Source: Stomorhina lunata (taxonomy: Eukaryota; Arthropoda; Insecta; Diptera; Rhiniidae). From it: DNA of 64,000 nt. The stretch is taken from positions 117,126,542 through 117,190,541 of the forward strand of contig OW121743.1 of NCBI GenBank assembly GCA_933228675.1, read 5' to 3'. Shown here one piece after another: positions 48,226 through 59,070 of the stretch. Within the stretch, counting starts at the first letter, position 1; each line of letters opens with the position of its first letter. Position numbers and translations under genes: made by a program. Under the pieces are notes generated by a model that was not told the origin of the DNA, made no database searches, and worked only from the letters and a program-made list of their open reading frames with translations.

Positions 48226-49475
48226 TTTTAAAAATAGTAGCTATTTATATTGCAAAAGTAACAAACGTGGCACTTTATATTAAAAAAGTAGAAATCGTGG
48301 CTCTTTATATTAAAAAAAGTAGCAATCGTGGCTCTTTATATTGCAAAAGTAGCAATCGTGGCTCCTTATATTAAAAAAGTAGCAATCATGGCTCTTTATA
48401 TTGCAAAAGTAGCAATCGCGTCTCTTTATATTACAAAAGTAAAAATCGTGGCTCTTTATGTTGCAAAAGTAGCAACTGTGGCTCTTTATTGGAAAAGTAG
48501 CAATCGTGCCTCATTATATTGCAAAAGTAGGAATGGTGGCTCCTTATATTGTAAAAGTCGCAATCGTGGCTCTTTATATTGCAAAAGTAGCAATTGTACC
48601 TCTATATATTGCAAAAGTACCAATTGTGGCTCTTTAAATTAAAAAAGTGGCAATAGTGGCACTTTATATTGCAAAAGTAGCAATCGTGGCTCTTTATATT
48701 GCAAATGTAGCAATCGTGGTTCTTTATATTAAAAAAGTAGCAATCGTGACTCTTTATATTGCAAAAGTAATAATAGTGGCTCTTTATATCAAAAAAGTAG
48801 CAATCGTGGTTCTTTATATTAAAAAAGTAGCAATCGTAACTCTTTATATTGCAAAATTAACAATCGTGGCTCTTAATATTGCAAAAGTAGCAATCGTAAC
48901 TCTTTATATTGCAAAAGTAGCAATCGTGGCTCTTTATATTAATAAAGTGCCAATCGTGGCACTTTATATTGCAAAAGTAGCAATCGTGGCACTTTATATT
49001 ACAAAAGTAGCAATCGTGGCTCTTTATATTGCAAAAGTAGCATTCATGGCTCTTTATATTGCAAAAGTAGCAATCGTGGCTCTTTATATTAAAAAAGTAG
49101 AAATCGTGACTCTTTATATTGCAAAAGTAGCAATCGTGGCTCTTTTTATTAAAAAGTAGCAATCGTGGCATTTTATATTACAAAAGTAGCATTCATGGCT
49201 CTTTATATCGCAAAAGTAGCAATCGTGGCTCTTTATATTAAAAAAGTGGCAATAGTGGCACTTTATATTACAAAAGTACTATTCATGGCCCTTTATGTTG
49301 CATAAGTGGCAATCGTGGAACTTTATGTTGCAAAAGTAGAAATCGTGGCTCTTTATATTGCAAAAGTAACAATCGTGGCTCTTTATATTGCAAAAGTAGC
49401 AATTGTTGCTCTTTATATTGCAAAAGTAGCAATCGTGGCTTCTTATAATGCAAAAGTAGAAATTGCTTCTCATTA
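48226..49475. repeat. 30-bp satellite array, left arm of an inverted pair
   Basis: About 41 units of 30 bp containing ggctctttatattgcaaaag and tagcaatcgt. Within each unit ATTGC and GCAAT can pair around a seven-base loop. A frequent variant has attaaaaaag instead of attgcaaaag. It has no ctatag core. Because 30 is a multiple of three, several frames stay open for up to 170 codons as a repeating Ala-Leu-Tyr-Ile-Ala-Lys-Val-Ala-Ile-Val decapeptide. The many frame-breaking indels and the lack of splice or start context argue against a protein. Confidence 0.93.
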
Positions 49476-49596
49476 CCCAGTAAGAACAGTGTCAAACGTT
49501 TGAAATATGATGACTTTTACATTTGATATCAAACGTTTTTTCAAACTTTTTATAAACCTGAACAGATGTTTGAGATTCACATTCATTTTCAAATGA
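49476..49596. other. Spacer between inverted 30-bp arrays, with palindromes
   Basis: This 120-bp loop contains two perfect 12-bp palindromes: tcaaacgtttga (49492-49503) and tttgatatcaaa (49522-49533). It is not related to the 30-bp unit. It lies at the symmetry centre of the two arms. Confidence 0.6.
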
Positions 49597-50010
49597 GGGT
49601 TGCTACTTTTGCAATATAAAGAGCCACGATTGCTACTTTTGTAATCTAAACAGTCACGATTGCGACTTTTACAATTTAATAAGCCACGATTGCTACTTTT
49701 GCAATATAAAGAGCCACGATTGCAACTTGTACAATATAATGATCCATGATTGCTACTTTTTCAATGTATAGAACCATGATTGCTACTTTTGCAACATAAA
49801 GCGCCACGATTGCTACTTGTACAATATATGATCCATGATTGCTACTTTTGCAATATAAAGAGCCACGATTGCAACTTGTACAATATAATGATCCATGATT
49901 GCTACTTTTTCAATGTATAGAACCATGATTGCTACTTTTGCAATATAAAGAGCCACGATTGCTACATGTACAATATAGTGAGCCACGATTGATACTTTTG
50001 TAAAATATAG
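49597..50010. repeat. 30-bp satellite array, right arm (inverted)
   Basis: About 14 units that are reverse complements of those in 48226-49475: ttgcaatataaagagccacg then attgctac. They are more diverged than the left arm. A pair of units with atccatgattgctac and tcaatgtatagaaccatg recurs, spaced about 130 bp. The array ends about 15 bp upstream of a candidate exon. Confidence 0.9.
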
Positions 50011-50027
50011 TCACTAAAAGTTTTAAG

Positions 50028-50203
50028 ATAAAGAACTGGAAGCATTACATAACGAAGATTGTTGTCAAGAAGAAGAAGAAGTTGCATTAGAATTAGGAAC
50101 TAACTTAAAATCCGAATATCCAATATATGTGCCGAAGGCAATTAATTCTTTTGAAGAGAGCCATCAACGCATGCAAAAGTTAATGTTTCCATATGGCAAT
50201 TGA
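50028..50203 (+). CDS. Candidate terminal coding exon, unknown protein
   Basis: A frame of 58 codons runs from just after an AG (50026-50027) to TGA at 50201-50203. A TAA in the same frame lies immediately before the proposed acceptor, as expected if the exon starts there. A branch-point-like cactaaa is at 50012, though the pyrimidine tract is poor. The peptide begins KELEALHNEDCCQ, has four consecutive Glu, then ELGTNLKSEYPIYVPKAI, and ends QRMQKLMFPYGN. Its composition is balanced and protein-like, unlike the repeat-derived frames, and the DNA is more GC-rich than its surroundings. AATAAA lies 80 bp downstream. I do not recognise the family; upstream exons were not found. Confidence 0.45.
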
Positions 50204-50283
50204 CCAGGGCAAGGGTTAAATGAAAGCTGCAACGATTTTATTTTTATTGTCTTTATTTGGTATTAGTCCAAAAAGGATAGAAC

Positions 50284-50289
50284 AATAAA
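50284..50289 (+). terminator. Polyadenylation signal AATAAA
   Basis: Canonical AATAAA 80 bp after the TGA of the candidate terminal exon. On its own it is weak evidence in AT-rich DNA; its value comes from the position. Confidence 0.35.
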
Positions 50290-50309
50290 ATTCTGGGAAA
50301 TTACAACAA

Positions 50310-51000
50310 TAAATTTAAAGCTTAATAACTGCGTGCTAATAATTCTTTATGGATTATTAAATTTTTATTACGGAATTAAATTAGAAACTCAATTTTATTT
50401 TATTATTGTTCAATTTCCCAGTGGTCGCGAAAAGGTGTTAAATTTGGGAAAATTGATTTTAATTGCGCTTAAATTAAAAAGCCATAAATTTGTGTCTGGT
50501 TGCATAGTTTTCCAGTTAATTGATTTTAGGCATATTTCGGTCATTTTCAACAGTTTATAAATAAACAGATAATTGTTATTAGCAAAAATTATTTTTAAGT
50601 ATGTACATTTAAAACAGAACTTAAATTTGCTTGTTCATATTAAATTTAATTTGATATTAAAAATCATTAAAAATATCCCTCATAATTTTAAAATTAAAAA
50701 ATTTTACTTTGATAATTAATTTGTCTCTGTGATTTTAGCGGAATTAAATTAATAGGGATTCTTTCAAAGTGTTTTCCTCAGACCGTTTTATTACGGTCGA
50801 TTAAAAACCTGAATAAAAAATTACCTTTATATGCAAAAAATATTTATCAATCTCATGGTTCAATTATTGTTCAGCAACCAAAAGGTTCAGGAAATATCAG
50901 CAATCGAACATATTTTTTAACCAATAAAAAAATCTCTATTAAAAATTCAGCAGGATTTTAAGCAATTTAAATAAAGGATTACGAAATACATAGAGAAAAT
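50310..51000. other. Unique spacer
   Basis: AT-rich sequence downstream of the candidate poly(A) site. A 75-codon frame at 50333-50560 is hydrophobic and shows no domain features; it is not called. A possible second AATAAA is near 50557. Confidence 0.5.
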
Positions 51001-54000
51001 TTCTTCAACTTTTTTAATAAAAATTTTCTTAACAAAATCTTAAAAAAAAATTTCAATGAAAATCTTAAAACCTTTTCTATAGAAAATCTTAAAAACTTTT
51101 CTATAGAAAATCTTAAAAAATTTTCTATAGGAAATCTTAAAAAATTTTCTAAAGAAAATCTTAAAAAATTTTCTATAGAAAATCTTAAAAAATTTTCTAT
51201 AGAAAATCTTAAAAAATTTTCTATAGAAAATCTTAAAAAATTTTCTATAGAAAATCTTAAAAAATTTTCTATAGAAAATCCTAAAAAATTTTCTATAGAA
51301 AATCTTAAAAAATTTTCTATAGAAAATCTTAAAAAATTTTCTATAGAAAATCTTAAAAAATTTTCTATAGGAAATCTTAAAAAATTTTCTATTGAAAATC
51401 TTAAAAAATTTTCTATAGGAAATCTTAAAAAATTTTCTATTGAAAATCTTAAAAAATTTTCTATAAAAAATCTTAAAAAATTTTCTATAGAAAATCTTAA
51501 AAATTTTCTATAGAAAATCTTAAAAAATTTTCTATAGAAAATCTTAAAAAATTTTCTATAGAAAATCTTAAAAAATTTTCTATAGAAAATCCTAAAAAAT
51601 TTTCTATAGAAAATCTTAAAAAATTTTCTATAGAAAATCTTAAAAAATTTTCTATAGAAAATCTTAAAAAATTTTCTATAGGAAATCTTAAAAAATTTTC
51701 TATTGAAAATCTTAAAAAATTTTCTATAGAAAATCTTAAAAAATTTTCTATAGAAAATCTTAAAAAATTTTCTATAGAAAATCTTAAAAAATTTTCTATA
51801 GAAAATCTTAAAAAATTTTCTATAGAAAATCTTAAAAACTTTTCTATAGAAAATCTTAAAAAATTTTCTATAGGAAATCCTAAAAAATTTTCTATTGAAA
51901 ATCTTAAAAAATTTTCTATAGAAAATCTTAAAAAATTTTCTATAGAAAATCTTAAAAAATTTTCTATAGAAAATCTTAAAAAATTTTCTATAGAAAATCT
52001 TAAAAAATTTTCTATAGAAAATCTTAAAAAATTTTCTATAGAAAATCTTAAAAAATTTTCTATAGAAAATCTTAAAAAATTTTCTATAGGAAATCTTAAA
52101 AAATTTTCTATTGAAAATCTTAAAAAATTTTCTATAGAAAATCTTAAAAAATTTTCTATAGAAAATCTTAAAAAATTTTCTATAGAAAATCTTAAAAAAT
52201 TTTCTATAGAAAATCTTAAAAAATTTTCTATAGAAAATCTTAAAAAATTTTCTATAGAAAATCTTAAAAAATTTTCTATAGGAAATCTTAAAAAATTTTC
52301 TATTGAAAATCTTAAAAAATTTTCTATAGAAAATCTTAAAAAATTTTCTATAGAAAATCTTAAAAAATTTTCTATAGAAAATCTTAAAAAATTTTCTATA
52401 GAAAATCTTAAAAAATTTTCTATAGAAAATCTTAAAAAATTTTCTATAGAAAATCTTAAAAAATTTTCTATAGAAAATCTTAAAAAATTTTCTAAAGAAA
52501 ATCTTTAAAAATTTTCTATAGAAAATCTTAAAAAATTTTCTATAGAAAATCTTAAAAAATTTTCTAAAGAAAATCTTAAAAAATTTTCTATAGAAAATCT
52601 TAAAAAATTTTCTATAGAAAATCTTAAAAAATTTTCTATAGAAAATCTTAAAAAATTTTCTATAGAAAATCTTAAAAAATTTTCTATAGAAAATCTTAAA
52701 AAAATTTCTATAGAAAATCTTAAAAAATTTTCTATAGAAAATCTTAAAAAATTTTCTATAGAAAATCTTAAAAAATTTTCTATAGAAAATCTTAAAAAAT
52801 TTTCTATAGAAAATCTTAAAAAATTTTCTATAGAAAATCTTAAAAAATTTTCTATAGAAAATCTTAAAAAATTTTCTATAGAAAATCTTAAAAAATTTTC
52901 TAAAGAAAATCTTAAAAAATTTTCTATAGAAAATCTTAAAAAATTTTCTATAGAAAATCTTAAAAAATTTTCTATAGAAAATCTTAAAAAATTTTCTATA
53001 GAAAATCTTAAAAAATTTTCTATAGAAAATCTTAAAAAATTTTCTATAGAAAATCTTAAAAAATTTTCTATAGAAAATCTTAAAAAATTTTCTATAGAAA
53101 ATCTTAAAAAATTTTCTATAGAAAATCTTAAAAAATTTTCTATAGAAAATCTTAAAAAATTTTCTACAGAAAATCTTAAAAAATTTTCTATAGAAAATCT
53201 TAAAAAATTTTCTATAGAAAATCTTAAAAAATTTTCTATAGAAAATCTTAAAAAATTTTCTATAGAAAATCTTAAAAAATTTTCTATAGAAAATCTTAAA
53301 AAATTTTCTATAGAAAATCTTAAAAAATTTTCTATAGAAAATCTTAAAAAATTTTCTATAGAAAATCTTAAAAAATTTTCTATAGAAAATCTTAAAAAAT
53401 TTTCTATAGAAAATCTTAAAAAATTTTCTATAGAAAATCTTAAAAAATTTTCTATAGAAAATCTTAAAAAATTTTCTATAGAAAATCTTAAAAAATTTTC
53501 TATAGAAAATCTTAAAAAATTTTCTATAGAAAATCTTAAAAAATTTTCTATAGAAAATCTTAAAAAATTTTCTATAGAAAATCTTAAAAAATTTTCTATA
53601 GAAAATCTTAAAAAATTTTCTATAGAAAATCTTAAAAATTTTTCTATAGAAAATCTTAAAAAATTTTCTATAGAAAATCTTAAAAAATTTTCTATAGAAA
53701 ATCTTAAAAAATTTTCTATAGAAAATCTTAAAAAATTTTCTATAGAAAATCTTAAAAAATTTTCTATAGAAAATCTTAAAAAATTTTCTATAGAAAATCT
53801 TAAAAAATTTTCTATAGAAAATCTTAAAAAATTTTCTATAGAAAATCTTAAAAAATTTTCTATAGAAAATCTTAAAAAATTTTCTATAGAAAATCTTAAA
53901 AAATTTTCTATAGAAAATCTTAAAAAATTTTCTATAGAAAATCTTAAAAAATTTTCTATAGAAAATCTTAAAAAATTTTCTATAGAAAATCTTAAAAAAT

Positions 54001-54490
54001 TTTCTATAGAAAATCTTAAAAAATTTTCTATAGAAAATCTTAAAAAATTTTCTATAGAAAATCTTAAAAAATTTTCTATAGAAAATCTTAAAAAATTTTC
54101 TATAGAAAATCTTAAAAAATATTCTATAGAAAATCTTAAAAAATTTTCTATAGAAAATCTTAAAAAATTTTCTATAGAAAATCTTAAAAAATTTTCTATA
54201 GAAAATCTTAAAAAATTTTCTATAGAAAATATTAAAAAATTTTCTATCGAAAATCTTAAAAAATTTTCTATAGAAAATCTTAAAAAATTTTCTATAGAAA
54301 ATCTTAAAAAATTTTCTATAGAAAATCCTAAAAAATTTTCTATAGAAAATCTTAAAAAATTTTCTATAGAAAATCTTAAAAAATTTTCTATAGAAAATCT
54401 TAAAAAATTTTCTATAGAAAATCTTAAAAAATTTTCTATAGAAAATCTTAAAAAATTTTCTATAGAAAATATTAAAAAATTTTCTATAGA
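51001..54490. repeat. 24-bp satellite array (cttaaaaaa linker), plus orientation
   Basis: About 143 units of 24 bp, each atcttaaaaaattttctatag plus AAA. The upstream part shows a higher-order pattern. A variant pair (ctatagg followed by ctattg) recurs at 51679, 51871, 52087 and 52279, with spacings of 192, 216 and 192 bp, i.e. 8 or 9 units. From about 52600 to 54100 the array is almost uniform. Frames stay open as NLKKFSIE-type peptides only because 24 is a multiple of three. Confidence 0.96.
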
Positions 54491-54985
54491 AAATTTTGTA
54501 AAATTTTCTATAGAAATTTTGTAAAATTTTCTATAGAAATTTTGTGAAATTTTCTATAGAAATTTTGTGAAATTTTCTATAGAAATTTTGTGAAATTTTC
54601 TATAGAAATTTTGTGAAATTTTCTATAGAAATTTTGTGAAATTTTCTATAAAAATTTTGTGAAATTTTCTATAGAAATTTTGTGAAATTTTCTTTAGAAA
54701 TTTTGTGAAATTTTCTATAGAAATTTTGTGAAATTTTCTATAGAAATTTTGTGAAATTTTCTATAGAAATTTTGTGAAATTTTCTATAGAAATTTTGTGA
54801 AATTTTCTATAGAAATTTTGTGAATTTTTCTATAGAAATTTTGTGAAATTTTCTATAGAAATTTTGTGAAATTTTCTATAGAACTTTTCTGAAAATTTCT
54901 GTGAAATTTTCTGTAGAAATTTTGTGAAATTTTTAAAAAAAATTTTGTTAAATTTTCTGCAACATTTTGTTTTCTAAAGAAATTT
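54491..54985. repeat. 23-bp satellite array (ttttgtgaaa linker)
   Basis: Directly continuous with the 24-bp array. The linker changes from atcttaaaaaa to ttttgtgaaa while the ctatag core is kept, and the period becomes 23 bp for about 17 regular units. It then decays. The junction at 54491-54540 shows transitional gtaaaa units. Confidence 0.92.
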
Positions 54986-56044
54986 TGAGAAATTAGGAAG
55001 TTTTTTTGAGTGTTTTACACAAAATTTTACTGATTTGTTTAATGGAGTGTTTGTATCTGTATCGATATCCCATTTGTTCGATGTTTTAAACAATTAAATT
55101 ACTTGTCATTTCACTTGATCTGCGTTAACTGATTTTATGGGTAAATAAAAGAAAAATCAGAAAAAACTATTTTCATGTATTAAAGCCAGAACTGACCACA
55201 ATTGATAGAGATTGATAGTTTTGTTTTTAAATGTATTTTGAGTTTTGTTAAATTATTCCCTGTCTCCTATTCAATCTTTCCTTAAACCAAAAATAGAAAT
55301 TGTTTACAAAAAAACGGTAAAAAAAATCGTAGTTTTGGATATTTTTCGTAAATTAAAATTGCAGCTGAGTCTATTTTTTGGGACTATTTGAAACAATAAA
55401 AACAAATTGGATAGAAACTAATATCGATTAAGAAAAAATGTGAAAAATATTAATGAAGTTGAAACATCAAAAACAAATACATTTTCAATTTTATTAGGAC
55501 AAACGATATAAATGTTGTTTTAACGTACGAATACAAATTATTTTCATTGGAAATCACAACGAAAAACAAAATTTAAATGAATGGAAATGAAAAGGATATA
55601 AACAAGAGTATGTCCACAATAATCCTTCCATTTTCTTTTCTGTTGTGCGGCATGCAATTTTTTTTTTAAATACTATTTATACCCTTCAATACCAGTAATT
55701 AATTGGGAGCTTAATTTATGTTGAAACACAAGTGAAAATTGTTCCAAAAGGACAATAGGTTTTGAATTATTTTTGGAGTTTTTCTGAATTGCTGAAATTA
55801 TTCTGGTCCTTTTTTGTTTCCCCTTTATCCTGTCACTTTAATTCTTGTTGTGATCAGCAACCGGTCAAGCGTTTAACCAAACCACCAGTCAGTCAACCAA
55901 CCATAAAAATTTACTATTTCCGTTCTTTGCTCAAAAAATAAGCTACTAAAACCAATAACCAACTTAATGTAGACAAAGATAAATGAGAAAGATATGAAGA
56001 ATGGTAAAAAACAATTACAAATTTCAACAATTTTTTTATATTTA
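54986..56044. other. Unique spacer between inverted 24-bp arrays
   Basis: About 1 kb of non-repetitive DNA separating 51001-54985 from the oppositely oriented 56045-58250 array. A ccaaaccaccagtcagtcaaccaacc run lies near 55875. No gene was recognised. Confidence 0.55.
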
Positions 56045-58250
56045 TTATAGAAGATTTCTAAGATTTTCTATAGAAAATTTTTTAAGATTTTCTATAGAAA
56101 ATTTTTTAAGATTTTCTATAGAAAATTTTTTAAGATTTTCTATAGAAAATTTTTTAAGATTTTCTATAGAAAATTTTTTAAGATTTTCTATAGAAAATTT
56201 TTTAAGATTTTCTATAGAAAATTTTTTATGATTTTCTATAGAAAATTTTTTAAGATTTTCTATAGAAAATTTTTTAAGATTTTCTATAGAAAATTTTTTA
56301 AGATTTACTATAGAAAATTTTTTAAGATTTTCTATAGAAAATTTTTTAAGATTTTCTATAGAAAATTTTTTAAGATTTTCTATAGAAAATTTTTTAAGAT
56401 TTTCTATAGAAAATTTTTTAAGATTTTCTATAGAAAATTTTTTAAGATTTTCTATAGAAAATTTTTTAAGATTTTCTATAGAAAATTTTTTAAGATTTTC
56501 TATAGACAATTTTTTAAGATTTTCTATAGACAATTTTTTAAGATTTGATATAGACAATTTTTTAAGATTTTCTATAGAAAATTTTTTAAGATTTTCTATA
56601 GAAAATATTTTAAGATTTTCTATAGAAAATTTTTTAAGATTTTCTATAGAAAATTTTTTAAGATTTTCTATAGAAAATTTTTTAAGATTTTCTATAGAAA
56701 ATTTTTTAAGATTTTATATAGAAAATTTTTTAAGATTTTCTATAGAAAATTTTTTAAGATTTTCTATAGAAAATTTTTTAAGATTTTCTATAGAAAATTT
56801 TTTAAGATTTTCTATAGAAAATTTTTTAAGATTTTCTATAGAAAATTTTTTAGGATTTTCTATAGAAAATTTTTTAAGATTTTCTATAGAAAATTTTTTA
56901 AGATTTTCAATAGAAAATTTTTTAAGATTTTCTATAGAAAATTTTTTAAGATTTTCTATAGAAAATTTTTTAAGATTTTCTATAGAAAATTTTTTAAGAT
57001 TTTCTATAGAAAATTTTTTAAGATTTTCTATAGAAAATTTTTTAAGATTTTCTATAGAAAATTTTTTAAGATTTTCTATAGAAAATTTTTTAAGATTTTC
57101 TATAGAAAATTTTTTAAGATTTTCTATAGAAAATTTTTTAAGATTTTCTATAGAAAATTTTTTATGATTTTCTATAGAAAATTTTTTAAGATTTTCTATA
57201 GAAAATTTTTTAAGATTTTCTATAGAAAATTTTTTAAGATTTACTATAGAAAATTTTTTAAGATTTTCTATAGAAAATTTTTTAAGATTTTCTATAGAAA
57301 ATTTTTTAAGATTTTCTATAGAAAATTTTTTAAGATTTTCTATAGAAAATTTGTTAAGATTTTCTATAGAAAATTTTTTAAGATTTTCTATAGAAAATTT
57401 TTTAAGATTTTCTATAGAAAATTTTTTAAGATTTTCTATAGAAAATTTTTTAAGATTTTCTATAGACAATTTTTTAAGATTTTCTATAGACAATTTTTTA
57501 AGATTTGATATAGACAATTTTTTAAGATTTTCTATAGAAAATTTTTTAAGATTTTCTATAGAAAATATTTTAAGATTTTCTATAGAAAATTTTTTAAGAT
57601 TTTCTATAGAAAATTTTTTAAGATTTTCTATAGAAAATTTTTTAAGATTTTCTATAGAAAATTTTTTAAGATTTTCTATAGAAAATTTTTTAAGATTTTA
57701 TATAGAAAATTTTTTAAGATTTTCTATAGAAAATTTTTTAAGATTTTCTATAGAAAATTTTTTAAGATTTTCTATAGAAAATTTTTTAAGATTTTCTATA
57801 GAAAATTTTTTAAGATTTTCTATAGAAAATTTTTTAAGATTTTCTATAGAAAATTTTTTAGGATTTTCTATAGAAAATTTTTTAAGATTTTCTATAGAAA
57901 ATTTTTTAAGATTTTCAATAGAAAATTTTTTAAGATTTTCAATAGAAAATTTTTTAAGATTTTCAATAGAAAATTTTTTAAGATTTTCTATAGAAAATCT
58001 TTTAAGATTTTCTATAGAAAATTTTTTAAGGTTTTCTATAGAAAATTTTTTAAGATTTTCTATAGAAAATTTTTTAAGATTTTCTATAGAAAATTTTTTA
58101 AGATTTTCTATAGAAAATTTTTTAAGATTTTCTATAGAAAATTTTTTAAGATTTTCTATAGAAAATTTTTTAAGATTTTCTATAGAAAATTTTTTAAGAT
58201 TTTCTATAGAAAATTTTTTAAGATTTTCTATAGAAAATTTAAGAAATTTT
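56045..58250. repeat. 24-bp satellite array, inverted, with ~1-kb internal duplication
   Basis: About 91 units of 24 bp, the reverse complement of the 51-54.5 kb unit (ctatagaaaattttttaag). Marker variants appear twice in the same order: tttatgatt at 56226 and 57162 (936 bp), gatatagac at about 56543 and 57503 (960), tttatatag at 56711 and 57695 (984), taggatt at about 56851 and 57859 (1008). Each spacing is a multiple of 24 and rises by one unit. Long frames on both strands are repeat-derived. Confidence 0.96.
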
Positions 58251-59070
58251 TTGTGAGGATTTTTTAATCGAAAAGTCCCTTTGTAAAGCTTTGAGTATTT
58301 GGGAGAGAAAAAAAATATTTTCATAATTTTTTCTTGGTTTCTTTTCTGATAAAATAAATTTTTAGCTTCTTATATTGATGTACAATTCTTCATTGGTGAA
58401 AAATAAACAAAATTCCATTTGTTTTAAAATGATAAAGTATAGCATGTGTAATATAAAAGCGATATTGAAATAAGATTTTTCATAAAATTCCTTGACATGT
58501 GATAAAAGCATTTAAGGATTTTTATTCATATGTTTAATTAATATAAAATTGCCAGTAGAATACAAAATTTACTGTAAATGCAAAATAAATGAAAACTGTA
58601 AAAATCTATTCAAAGGGTGAACAAATTGTATTAAATTCATTTTATTTTTTAAACTGAAAAACAATTTAGTCGGGCATTATAAACAGCTTAAAAACTCAGT
58701 GTAAAAACGACAGCAGATAAAAGAAAACAAAAACTGTTACTTAATCCCTGGATCCATCATCGTATATGTATTTTGTGTCAAATTCAGAAAGAAAGATGTA
58801 TTACCTCCAACACTGTCAGTCACCCGAATAAACACGAACGGCAAATTCGAAACTACATGCAGTTGTAAGTAAAACTTGTCTCCACTTACTCTTAAATACA
58901 CAGACAGACGGACTGAGGACAAGTAAAACAAAAATAAAAAACACAGCAAATATTTTATAATCTGTTTAAGTAATCAAACATTTTTTAAATTTTCATTTGA
59001 AATGATTTTTGGAAACCTTAGAGATTTTTTTGAGAACTTTTGTTCTCTCAAATTTTAAATTTTTTTTTTT
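58251..59070. other. Unique spacer
   Basis: AT-rich DNA between two same-orientation 24-bp arrays. It contains cacagacagacggactgag near 58900, the reverse of the GTCCGTCTGTC string seen in other spacers. A 70-codon minus-strand frame at 58737-58949 overlaps this and is not supported as a gene. Confidence 0.55.

Noticed and set aside
48647..49159. 170-codon frame with a repeated hydrophobic decapeptide (ALYIAKVAIV)
   Set aside because: The 30-bp unit keeps the frame open in both directions, indels shift the frame along the array, and an inverted copy of the array exists. It behaves as satellite DNA.
58737..58949. 70-codon minus-strand frame with a signal-peptide-like start
   Set aside because: It overlaps the GTCCGTCTGTCTGTG string common to the spacers, has no following exon signals and no family resemblance.
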